A stretch of DNA of 64,000 bases from Oligoflexia bacterium. Its GTDB lineage: Bacteria; Bdellovibrionota; UBA1018. The DNA lies in the NCBI GenBank assembly GCA_023701205.1, contig JAMPXJ010000018.1, positions 1-64,000 of the forward strand, in the 5' to 3' direction. The notes beneath the pieces were generated by a model that saw only the letters and a list, made by a program, of their open reading frames with translations, had not been told where the DNA came from and did no database searches. The translations under genes were made by a program, and so were the position numbers. Shown piece by piece: positions 51,354 to 59,183 of the stretch (position 1 is its first letter; the number at the start of each line of letters is the position of its first letter).

Positions 51354-53257
51354 GCGCCCCCTCCACGTTCGACCGCCGCGTCGAGCAGCTCGCTGTAGGA
51401 TTCGAGCTCGGTCTTCAGGCGCTGCTCTTCGTGGAATTTCCGATACGCTCCGCGCTGATCCGCGAGCAGCTCCTGATGCGTGCCTACCTGTCGCACCCGC
51501 CCATCCTCGAGCACGACGATGCGGTCGGCGTCCTGGATCGTCGAAATGCGATGGGCCGCGATGATCTCTGTATTGCGTCCCGGTCGCGAGCGGAGGCCGC
51601 GCAGGATCCGTTCCTCCGTCTGGACGTCGACCGACGATAGCGCGTCATCCAGCACGAGGATCGAAGGCTTCTTCACGATGGCGCGCGCGATCGTGAGCCG
51701 CTGCTTCTGCCCGCCCGAGAGATTCACCCCGCGCTCGCCCACGCGCGTGGCATAGGAGCCCGAAAAGCCGATCACGTCCTCGTGCACGCAGGCCAGCTGG
51801 GTGGCTTCCTCGACGGGCGAGTTTTCGGGCGCGGTCCCGCCACGCGCCTCCATCCAGCCGTGCAAGCCATAGGCGATGTTCTCGACCACCGTTTCGCTGA
51901 AGAGAAAGACATCCTGACTCACGAAGCCCACCTGGCGCCGCAGCTCCTCGAGCGGCCAGCGATTGACGTCCACGCCGTCGATGAGCAGCATCCCGCGCCC
52001 CACCGGGTAAAGCCGGGGAAGAAGCGAGAGCAGGGCGGACTTGCCCGCGCCCACCGCGCCGACGAACGCCACGCGTTCCCCCGGCTCGACGGTGAGGGTG
52101 ATTCCGCTCAGCGCGTCCCGGGCACTTCCGGGAAATCGGAAGGAAAGATCGCGGAACTCCACCTTGCCTGCCGTTCTCCAGCCGCTCGCGACCGCCTCGA
52201 GCCGCGGGACCTCGGAGTTCTCGTCCTCGGGAACGTCGGTCCGGCGCGCGAGGACCTCCTTGAGGCGGTTCGAGCTCGTGACGGATTTCTGGTATGCGCC
52301 CAAGGCCATTCCGAGCGCGGCCATGGGCCAGACCATCTTCTGGATGTAACGCTGGAAGGCCACGAAGGTACCCAGGCTTACCGCGGCGGTCGTGCCCGCC
52401 TCCTCCGAGATCAGCGCTCGGCCGCCGACGTAAAGAAGGAAAACCATCCCCAGGCTCATCGTGAAATCCAGCGTCGGCCCGAACGCCGTCTGCACGCGCG
52501 CCAGCCTCAGGCTCGCGCGCACGGCGTCCTCGCCGAGGCTCCGGAAGCGATCCGCCTGCGCATCCTCCTTGGCGAAAGCCTTGATCACGCGGATCCCGCC
52601 CAACGCCTCCTGCGTCATCGCGGAGATCGCGGCGAAGCGCTCCTGCAGCTTCTCGAAGCGCTCGTGGATCGCGCGCTGGTTGCGCAGCACGAGCCAGGGG
52701 ATCACCGGCAGCGGGATGAAAGCCAGCAGCGTGAGCTCGGGCGAAAGCCAGAACATCGCGATGGGAACCGTGATGAAGTAAAAGAGCGCGTCCGCCAGGG
52801 TCAAAAGCCCCGCTCCGATCATGAAGCGGACGGCCTCGACGTCGCTCGTGGCGAGCGACATCAGCTCGCCGATGGGCCGCTTGTCGAAGAAACTCGCCGG
52901 AAGCCCGAAGAGATGGCCCGCGAAGCGCCCGCGCAGGTCCCGGCCCGCCTCCTGGCTCGCGCGGATCAGAAAGACCCTCCACCCCCAGCGGCAGACCCCC
53001 TGCAGCAGCGCGACCCCGAGGTACGCCAGCGCGAAGTACGCGAGCAGGCGCAACGGCTTGTTGTCGATCGCGGCATCGATGGATTCCTTCAGCAGGATCG
53101 GCGGAATCACCTCGAGGATGTCCACGACGATGAGCGAGACCATTCCCCAGAAAACGGGCTTGCGGTACTTCCACAGATACTCGCGCAGGAAGGAGCTGTC
53201 CTCTAGGAACGCTGACAGGAATCCGGATCTTCTCGCCGACGCAGCTGATTGAGACAC
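51350..53257 (-). CDS. ABC exporter half, degenerate-site NBD (MsbA/MDR-like)
   Basis: A 635-residue half-transporter with six membrane helices (about 35-340) and an NBD containing Walker A AFVGAVGAGKSALLSLL, Q loop SQDVFLFSETVVENIAYG, an intact signature GVNLSGGQKQRL and Walker B ILVLDDALSSVD. Aspartate replaces the catalytic glutamate, the hallmark of the degenerate subunit in heterodimers such as TM287/288 and BmrCD. The H loop AHRIST is present. GTG 53257 has GAGGA nine bases upstream. Its first 55 bases overlap the 3' end of the RluD-type gene, and its end overlaps the partner subunit gene. Confidence 0.88.
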   Translation of the reverse strand: MSQSAASARRSGFLSAFLEDSSFLREYLWKYRKPVFWGMVSLIVVDILEVIPPILLKESIDAAIDNKPLRLLAYFALAYLGVALLQGVCRWGWRVFLIRASQEAGRDLRGRFAGHLFGLPASFFDKRPIGELMSLATSDVEAVRFMIGAGLLTLADALFYFITVPIAMFWLSPELTLLAFIPLPVIPWLVLRNQRAIHERFEKLQERFAAISAMTQEALGGIRVIKAFAKEDAQADRFRSLGEDAVRASLRLARVQTAFGPTLDFTMSLGMVFLLYVGGRALISEEAGTTAAVSLGTFVAFQRYIQKMVWPMAALGMALGAYQKSVTSSNRLKEVLARRTDVPEDENSEVPRLEAVASGWRTAGKVEFRDLSFRFPGSARDALSGITLTVEPGERVAFVGAVGAGKSALLSLLPRLYPVGRGMLLIDGVDVNRWPLEELRRQVGFVSQDVFLFSETVVENIAYGLHGWMEARGGTAPENSPVEEATQLACVHEDVIGFSGSYATRVGERGVNLSGGQKQRLTIARAIVKKPSILVLDDALSSVDVQTEERILRGLRSRPGRNTEIIAAHRISTIQDADRIVVLEDGRVRQVGTHQELLADQRGAYRKFHEEQRLKTELESYSELLDAAVERGGGA

Positions 53258-54237
53258 TGAAGGAAATCCTCGGGCAAAGGACTTTGAATCGATAGCTCAG
53301 TCTTATTGACCGGGTGGGTGAATGTCAAGCTGACGGCATGCAACATCACGCGAGACGCGCTGTCCCGGGGGGCGCCGTAGAAGTCGTCGCCGAGGATCGG
53401 CAGCCCCCCTTCGGCCAGATGCACCCGGATCTGGTGCGTGCGCCCGGTGAGCGGCCGCGCCTCGATGTGCAGGCCGCCCGACAAGCGCTCGAGAACCTTG
53501 AAATCGGTGTGCGCGAAATCGCCCCCGGAGCGTACAGAACTGATGCGTGCTTTTTTGCCGGGACCGGAGGCCTTGCCCAGATAATTCTTCACGGTCCACT
53601 CGTTCGCGAACTGGCCCTCGACCGGCGCGCCGTGCCCCGATGCGAAGCCCGAAGCCGAGCCCGAACCCGGAAGCCGCGTGAGCGCGCGGTAAACCTTGCG
53701 CGCACCATGCTCGGCGAAAAGCGCGGCCACCCCGGCGTTCGCCTCGCGAGCCTTGGTGAAAAGGACCACGCCCGAGGTGTCGCGATCGAGCCGGTGGTGC
53801 AGACCCACATAGGGATCCGCCTGCCCATCCCGGCGGGCCAGGAACTTCTTGACCGCCGCGAAGAGATTCTCCCGCGCCTCATCGAGCGTGGGCTGGGTGG
53901 GAAGGCCCGCGGGCTTGTCCACCACGATGAGCCACTCGTCTTCGTAGAGAACCCGCGCCGGGGTCATCTCAAAAGCGCGGTCGCGCGAGCGCCCATCCGA
54001 GGCGAGCTTCTCGGAATCGACGAAAAGCTCGACGCGAGCGCCGGGGATCAGCTCTTTTGAAGCGATCCGCACGCGCCTGCCGTTGAGGTAGACCGCGCCG
54101 GCCACGACGAGCTTGCGCGCCTTGCCTTTGGAGACGGGCTGGCCCAGCGCCTCGGGGAGCTTCTCGGTGAGGAACTGATCGAGGCGCTTGCGGGCGTCCT
54201 CGGGCGCGGTTTTGAAACTGAGCTTTCGGAGAGCCAT
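53203..54237 (-). CDS. RluD-family pseudouridine synthase
   Basis: RNA pseudouridine synthase of 344 residues with an N-terminal S4 RNA-binding domain (RKRLDQFLTEKLPEALG, KARKLVVAGAVYLNGRRV) and the catalytic domain with VDKPAGLPTQPT, then GLHHRLDRDTSGVVLFTKA (catalytic aspartate) and RPLTGRTHQIRVHLAEGGLPILGD. RluC, RluD and other RluA-family specificities cannot be separated by motif. ATG 54237 matches the family start; the frame is open for another 34 codons upstream without a family match. First gene of a three-gene transcript with the ABC pair. Confidence 0.87.
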   Translation of the reverse strand: MALRKLSFKTAPEDARKRLDQFLTEKLPEALGQPVSKGKARKLVVAGAVYLNGRRVRIASKELIPGARVELFVDSEKLASDGRSRDRAFEMTPARVLYEDEWLIVVDKPAGLPTQPTLDEARENLFAAVKKFLARRDGQADPYVGLHHRLDRDTSGVVLFTKAREANAGVAALFAEHGARKVYRALTRLPGSGSASGFASGHGAPVEGQFANEWTVKNYLGKASGPGKKARISSVRSGGDFAHTDFKVLERLSGGLHIEARPLTGRTHQIRVHLAEGGLPILGDDFYGAPRDSASRVMLHAVSLTFTHPVNKTELSIQSPLPEDFLQCLNQLRRREDPDSCQRS

Positions 54238-54359
54238 TCCAGACCCAGGTATCACAGAAAGCGCGGATTTCCGCCCCCAAAAGGCGGGCCCCCGCCCGCC
54301 GCCGCAATGAGTCCCGGCGTCAGGCGTTCGCTTACCCAAAACCCGTGCTCGGAGGCCGA

Positions 54360-54476
54360 ATGAATTTCAAAAGTGTGCTCATCGCACTCGTGGCGATTTC
54401 CGCTTTTTCAGCTCAGGCCTACGGCGCCGCGAAGAAACACATCATCAAGTTCGTTCAGGGCTTGGCAAGTGCTTAG
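54360..54476 (+). pseudogene. Truncated secreted-protein gene (38 codons)
   Basis: A strong GGAGG five bases before the ATG starts a short open frame with a complete signal peptide (MNFKSVLIALVAISAFSAQAYG) followed by only AAKKHIIKFVQGLASA and a stop. The combination of good translation signals, good signal peptide and abrupt ending suggests the 5' remnant of a longer secreted-protein gene cut by insertion or deletion, because transposase remnants begin right after it. It could also be a genuine small secreted peptide. Confidence 0.5.
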
Positions 54477-54509
54477 CTCTGCGCGGCCCGGGTATTCCCG
54501 TGTTTACTC

Positions 54510-54692
54510 GTGGTTTACGGTAATATTGACCACATATGCGATTCCGCGGCAAAATCCAAATCCCGGCCCCTCGGCTGGGCCGAACTTCTCACCCGCGTCT
54601 TCGGCGTCGACACGAAAGCCTGCCCGAACTGCGGCGGGAGTTCTAGGTCCTCTCGGCGATTATCGAAACCAAGGTCATCGAGGAGCCCTTAG
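54510..54692 (+). pseudogene. Remnant of an IS91-type transposase (C-terminal end)
   Basis: The frame reads RPLGWAELLTRVFGVDTKAC followed by PNCGG, the characteristic C-terminal element of IS91-family transposases (WAELLxRVFxxDVLxCPxCGG). The matching continuation (LSAIIETKVIEEPL) is in another frame after about 54645, separated by a frameshift and an in-frame TAG. Only the last ~60 residues of the transposase are left and no upstream part is visible, so the element is dead. It lies between the truncated secreted-protein gene and the end of the convergent secreted-protein gene. Confidence 0.6.
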
Positions 54693-56248
54693 TAGCTTAC
54701 CTGGTTTTCCCGGATGATCCGCTGAACGTAATGGCTCGGACCATCGCCCGGGAGGTGCCGCACCACCGGCGATTGTTCCAATACGCGGCGGGCTTCTTCA
54801 GTCCTTCCAGCGCGCAGGTAGGACACTGCGACCTGCTCGTAATCATATTGCGTTCTGCCGATTAGGCCATCAAAGGAATTGAACGCGTCTCGATCGGCCG
54901 CCCGAGCGTATGCTTTGTTGGGATCCAAGATAAAATCGGAGCTCTTTCTGACCGCCTCGTGAATCTCCTTGTCAGGAACAATCACTTTGAGCTCCTTTTC
55001 CGCGGACTGGGCGGCTTTCAACCAAGTTGTTTGGGCCGCGGAACCGTTGGCCACTCCATTACTTACTCCAGCCGTGCTCGACACCTGAAGGGCTTGCATT
55101 TGCAGTTGCTGCGTGGCGCCTTCGGCAGCTTCAACAGCGGTTTTCGTGCCTGTTCTTCCGGCAAGGCCCGCGAGAAGGATCAATTGGCGCTCCTCGGACA
55201 CTTTGAAGCCACCCAGCTCTAACTCACGGCCTTTCGCGAACAGCTCTTTTTTCGTGTAAAGACCGTAACCGTCGCCAATGTTGTGCGCTTTTTCCAAGGC
55301 TTTCGCCTGGCTTTCCGAAAGGGGGCGACCTAGGAGCCTTTCTGTCTCCGCCACGCGGTCTTTCAGTTCGAGCTTGTCGTAGTTCCTGTTCCTGGCGAGT
55401 CGTATACGATCTTCCTTGCTCATCGCGCGGAACTCGCGCACCAATTTCTCGAGCTCTTCGGGCGTTCTCCCCGTAAGGCGGGCCAGGCGACCGGTGGAGC
55501 TGATTTTGGAAGCTGCTTGGACGCCCCCGCCAACCGGTATCGCGACTAAGGCGATGACACCGACCATTTCGCAATAAAGTTCGGTCTGGGCTTCCGGTGC
55601 ATAGCAGTCGAGCTTGATCTTCAACTCATCAAAGAGGCGTTTCGCCAGCGCGCGATCCTGTTCGTCGCGGGCGCGGAATTTCTCGAAGACCTTCCGATCG
55701 CCGGTGCGGTGGTATTCCTCCATTCGCCGGTTTCGAATCTCGCGCGTATGGGTTCTAAGGCGTTGCTCGAACTCCGGGCAAGGAAGCGTTTTGAGAGCGT
55801 ACTCATCCAGCGCCAGGCGTTCGGAGGGTTCGAGATAACTGTTGAAGAGATCCAGCTTCTGGCGTTTCCCCTCGACATCTTTGTTGCATTCGAATCCGGC
55901 TTTCACAAAACCATAAATCGCTTTGGGCAGGCCAATCACCGAGTCCTTTAGGCCGTTAAGACAGCTGAGCGAGCTTACGCCCGTCTGTTCGAGAAAAGTG
56001 CGATCGCCCCGGTGACAGCTTCCCAGCTTTTTGACCCATTCTCTCTGCTCATCAGCTTCCTTCATGTGGGCGAGCTGCTGACCCCAATATTCCGTGCAGG
56101 AGTCAGCGTGGAATTTCACCTCGCAAGCGGATTCGAAGATGCTCTTGAGCTGTTGCTGGGGAGGTAAGCTCGGGCGATTCTCCGAGCAGGGGGGCGAAGC
56201 CAAAGCGGAACCTAGGGCCAGCAGGGATAAAAGAAAGGAGAGGATCAT
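54689..56248 (-). CDS. Large secreted protein of unknown function, possible effector
   Basis: A 519-residue protein with a short signal peptide (MILSFLLSLLALGSALASPP). The N-terminal ~180 residues are cysteine-containing and helical (ESACEVKFHADSCTEYWGQQ, GFECNKDVEGKRQ). A hydrophobic stretch (EMVGVIALVAIPVGGGVQAA, about 230-250) could insert in a membrane. A helical repeat-like region follows with RLTGRTPEELEKLVREFRAMS and RLLGRPLSESQAKALEKAHNIGDG, and the C-terminus is helical. No family recognised. It has weak ribosome-site signals, stands alone, and sits next to the mobile-element remnant. Its last bases overlap that remnant by four bases. Confidence 0.6.
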   Translation of the reverse strand: MILSFLLSLLALGSALASPPCSENRPSLPPQQQLKSIFESACEVKFHADSCTEYWGQQLAHMKEADEQREWVKKLGSCHRGDRTFLEQTGVSSLSCLNGLKDSVIGLPKAIYGFVKAGFECNKDVEGKRQKLDLFNSYLEPSERLALDEYALKTLPCPEFEQRLRTHTREIRNRRMEEYHRTGDRKVFEKFRARDEQDRALAKRLFDELKIKLDCYAPEAQTELYCEMVGVIALVAIPVGGGVQAASKISSTGRLARLTGRTPEELEKLVREFRAMSKEDRIRLARNRNYDKLELKDRVAETERLLGRPLSESQAKALEKAHNIGDGYGLYTKKELFAKGRELELGGFKVSEERQLILLAGLAGRTGTKTAVEAAEGATQQLQMQALQVSSTAGVSNGVANGSAAQTTWLKAAQSAEKELKVIVPDKEIHEAVRKSSDFILDPNKAYARAADRDAFNSFDGLIGRTQYDYEQVAVSYLRAGRTEEARRVLEQSPVVRHLPGDGPSHYVQRIIRENQVSY

Positions 56249-56529
56249 ATTCGTACTTTTCGAAATTTTGAGTCAAAAGCTTAAATGCGGGCACTAGAAA
56301 ACTTAGCTAGGAATTGCGAGGACTTGAGAATCAAAAATGACTAAGCTTTTTTTCAAACCGGCCCCCTATCGTGTGCACGCGCCACGCGCTCCCCACGATT
56401 AGCCTGGGTTATTTCGGAGTTACTCATCAGCTTCACCTGAGCTTGCTTCCGTCCAGTCCAAGATCGCCTTGGGCGAACTTCAGCATCCAGGTGTCATCAG
56501 CGACACTCCGATCCGCGACGTGCTATCCG
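56249..56529. other. Intergenic region, no supported gene
   Basis: Two hundred eighty-one bases between the start of the secreted-protein gene and the stop of the ABC-2 permease, both on the minus strand. The left ~110 bases are AT-rich and probably hold the promoter of the secreted-protein gene, but no consensus pair was found. The right part has a short plus-strand open frame without ribosome site. It may be the decayed end of another element, but nothing in it can be recognised. Confidence 0.5.
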
Positions 56530-57318
56530 CTAAGACGAAGCCGAGGAATAGGCCCGCAGCGCCGCCCTCCAGAGCAGGGCCAGCACGAGCGCGAAGGCCA
56601 TGAATACAAGAACGAAATGAAATAAGAGTTCCGAGCCGAAACCCTCGAGAAAAAGCCTCGCCGGAAACGACGCCATGAGCGCGAAGGGCAGGATCGTCGT
56701 CAGGATCGCCCGCATCCAGCCCCGGAAGATCCGGTCCGGCCGCTCCATGATCTTGGTCATGCTCCAGAAAACCCCGCCCCACCCTCGCGCCGAATGGTTC
56801 CAGAAAACCGGGAGGAGAAAAGCCAGCTGCACCAGGCCGTAAAGCACGCTGCCCAGCGGGAGCAGGAAGGCGAGCAGCAGGTAGCGGTCCCAGGAGAACT
56901 CCCCCGGAGCGCGCGTGAACGCCCAGCCGAGGATCCCGAACGCGAAGACGAGGTTCACGAACGAGTTCACCGCGAAGTCACGCAACGTCACGAAAAAGAA
57001 CGTCGAAACCGGCCGCACGAGATAATAATCGAGGTCGCCCCGATTCACGAGGATCGGGAACATCCACATGTTATTCGAGAAAAGCGTCATATTGAGCGCA
57101 TCGACCACGAGATAGCAGCCCACGAAGACCATGGCCTGCGACTCGTCCCAGCCCGCGAGCGTGGGCGTCTGCAGGAAGAGGATGCGGAAGAACGCGAGGT
57201 TCACGCCGTAGTAGACGAGGTCCATCGCGATCCGGAAGAAGAAATCCAGCCGGAACTCCATGGCCCGGCTCAGCGAGAATCTGACGAAGTAAGCGTAAAG
57301 CCGCAGGTAGCGCGCCAT
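56530..57318 (-). CDS. ABC-2 type permease (DUF990-like), second subunit
   Basis: A 262-residue protein with six hydrophobic helices, of the ABC-2 membrane family often paired with a second permease and an ATPase for export of antibiotics, dyes or polysaccharide-like substrates. Start MARYLRLYAYFVRFSLSRAMEFRLDFFFRIAMD is typical, followed by GDLDYYLVRPVSTFFFV, a motif shared with the neighbouring permease. ATG 57318 overlaps the upstream permease stop by one base (TGATG). Third gene of the ATPase-permease-permease operon. Confidence 0.85.
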   Translation of the reverse strand: MARYLRLYAYFVRFSLSRAMEFRLDFFFRIAMDLVYYGVNLAFFRILFLQTPTLAGWDESQAMVFVGCYLVVDALNMTLFSNNMWMFPILVNRGDLDYYLVRPVSTFFFVTLRDFAVNSFVNLVFAFGILGWAFTRAPGEFSWDRYLLLAFLLPLGSVLYGLVQLAFLLPVFWNHSARGWGGVFWSMTKIMERPDRIFRGWMRAILTTILPFALMASFPARLFLEGFGSELLFHFVLVFMAFALVLALLWRAALRAYSSASS

Positions 57319-58136
57319 CAGATCCCGACCCCCGCGTACTCGCGCAACCCGCGCCGCCAGACCAGCCGGATCGCGACGCTCGTGACGAAGGACCAGATCA
57401 GGAGAATTCCGAGGTGGCGGCCCCATTCCTCCGGCCCCAGCTCCCCGAGCAACGCCCGCGTCGGGAACGAGAGCAGGCTCTCGAAAGGCAGCCAGCTGAG
57501 CGCCGCCCGAAGCTCCTCCGGAAAAACCGATAGCGGCAGAAGCGCGCCGCCCAGGAGCGAAACCGTGATCCGCAACATGACCAGCAGGCTCCAGACGTTA
57601 TCCGCCCAGAACGCCAGCAGCTCGATGAGCACCCCGAGCGCGAAGTAGAGATAGCACGCGAGGAACGCCGCGGCCACGCCTCCGAGCACGCTCGCGGAGC
57701 TCACGCCGTGGTCCGGCGGCAGCCCGAAGAGCGCGGCGAAAAGGCCCAGCGCCAATGGCAGCTGGAGCGCGAAAAGCGCCGCATGGGCCAGGTTTTCGAC
57801 GAACTTGAAAGCGAAGAAAGGCACCGGATACACGAGATACCGGTTGAGCGTGCCCTGGTAGATCTCCTGCGACACGAGGCCCATCTCCTGGGCTTGGACG
57901 ACCTTGGTTACCATCGCGACCGCGAGGTAGTAGAGCATCATCGCGTGAAAACCGTAGCCGCCGATCTCGCTCGCCTGCCTGGCCTCGAAAACCGAAGCCC
58001 AGAGAAAATACGAGATCCCCAGCGTCGAGAGCACCGAACCGGAGAAGCCCAGCCAGAAGTCCGCACGATAGGCAAAGAGCTTCCTCAGCTCCATGCTGAA
58101 AACCTGGAAGGCCCAGGCCCCGCGCTCCTGATTCAC
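57318..58136 (-). CDS. ABC-2 type permease, first subunit
   Basis: A 272-residue membrane protein with six helices. The N-terminal amphipathic part FSMELRKLFAYRADFWLGFSGS and the cytoplasmic loop QEIYQGTLNRYLVYPVPFFAFKF (QGxLxRxLVYP) match the ABC-2/DUF990 permease pair found next to each other. GTG 58136 overlaps the ATPase stop (GTGA), so translation is coupled. With the next gene it would form a heteromeric membrane channel. Confidence 0.85.
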   Translation of the reverse strand: MNQERGAWAFQVFSMELRKLFAYRADFWLGFSGSVLSTLGISYFLWASVFEARQASEIGGYGFHAMMLYYLAVAMVTKVVQAQEMGLVSQEIYQGTLNRYLVYPVPFFAFKFVENLAHAALFALQLPLALGLFAALFGLPPDHGVSSASVLGGVAAAFLACYLYFALGVLIELLAFWADNVWSLLVMLRITVSLLGGALLPLSVFPEELRAALSWLPFESLLSFPTRALLGELGPEEWGRHLGILLIWSFVTSVAIRLVWRRGLREYAGVGI

Positions 58137-59116
58137 GCCTGCCCCTTCCGGAAGATCTCCTCGATGATCGTCCCGACGTCCTCCTCCTCGATCTCGAGGT
58201 CGACCACGCCGAGCGAGCGGAGGATCTCCGAGGCGGCCTCGGCCACGCGCTCGCGGCGCACCTTCAGGCGGATCGCCGCGCCCTCGACGGGCAACGGCTC
58301 GCCCAGCCGGTGGAGCAGCGCGAGCGCCTCGGCCGAAGTCGGCTCCGACAGCTCGGCGCCGATGATCTTGTGGCGCGCGAACTCCTCCACGATCCGCGAG
58401 AGGGGCCCGTCGTAGACGAACTCCCCTTCGCGCATGATCACGATGCGCTCGCAAAGCCTTTCGATATCTTCCATGTAATGCGACGTCAGGATCATCGCCG
58501 GGCGGTGCTCGCGGAGATACCCGAGCAGAAACTCGCGAATTGAGCGCTGCGCGGTGAGATCCAGTCCGATCGTGGGCTCATCCAGGAACACCACCCTGGG
58601 CTGATGCAGGAGCGCGGCGATCAGCTCCATCTTCATCCGTTCCCCGAGACTGAGGCGGCGGATCTGCACCTTGAGCTGGTCGCCCACGCCGAGCGCCTGG
58701 ACGAGGGTCTCCAGCGTCGCCTCGAACCGCGCGCGCGGGATACGGTAGATCTCGCGCAGCAGAAGAAAGCAATCGGCCGCGGGCAGATCCCACCACAGCT
58801 GCGCCTTCTGTCCCATGATGAGCGCGATCTGCCGGCGGAACTCGTCATTCCGCTCCCAGGGCACATGGCCGAGCACGCGCGCGGAGCCGGAGGTCGGATG
58901 AAGGATGCCTGCCAAAGCCTTGACGAGCGTCGTCTTGCCCGCGCCGTTCGCGCCGACGAGGCCGACGATCTCGCCCGGTCCCACCTCGAGCGAGACGCTC
59001 CTGAGAGCTTCTTTCTCTTTCCATTCCCTATGGATTAACGACTTGAGCGAGCCCCGGAGCCCGGGCTGCTTCACGTGCACGCGGAATTTTTTTGACAGTC
59101 CCCGGACCTCGATCAT
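58133..59116 (-). CDS. ABC transporter ATP-binding protein (ABC-2 exporter)
   Basis: A 327-residue ATPase driving the two downstream permeases. Walker A LVGANGAGKTTLVKALAG at about 58-75, Q loop LIMGQKAQLWWDLPAADCF, signature RRLSLGERMKMELIAALLH and Walker B VVFLDEPTIGLDLTAQRS are intact. A C-terminal extension (about 230-327) carries IVIMREGEFVYDGPL and a small regulatory domain. The SLGERMKME signature is the form seen in DUF990-associated exporters. ATG 59116 with GAGGG upstream is preferred; the frame is open for 11 more codons. The substrate cannot be told. Confidence 0.88.
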   Translation of the reverse strand: MIEVRGLSKKFRVHVKQPGLRGSLKSLIHREWKEKEALRSVSLEVGPGEIVGLVGANGAGKTTLVKALAGILHPTSGSARVLGHVPWERNDEFRRQIALIMGQKAQLWWDLPAADCFLLLREIYRIPRARFEATLETLVQALGVGDQLKVQIRRLSLGERMKMELIAALLHQPRVVFLDEPTIGLDLTAQRSIREFLLGYLREHRPAMILTSHYMEDIERLCERIVIMREGEFVYDGPLSRIVEEFARHKIIGAELSEPTSAEALALLHRLGEPLPVEGAAIRLKVRRERVAEAASEILRSLGVVDLEIEEEDVGTIIEEIFRKGQA

Positions 59117-59183
59117 GACTCCCTCGTCAAGCAGGGAGAATCGCGTCATTGCGGGGGTGGCGTCAAGCGCTTACAATGGTCCC

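Noticed and set aside
54373..54717. Open plus-strand frame of about 114 codons over the transposase remnant
   Set aside because: Serine/arginine/proline-rich translation without family match, no ribosome site, and it is the shadow frame of the signal-peptide remnant and the IS91 tail.
56371..56625. Plus-strand frame of 84 codons upstream of the ABC-2 permease end
   Set aside because: No ribosome site, composition typical of antisense frames, and it runs into the permease gene on the other strand.
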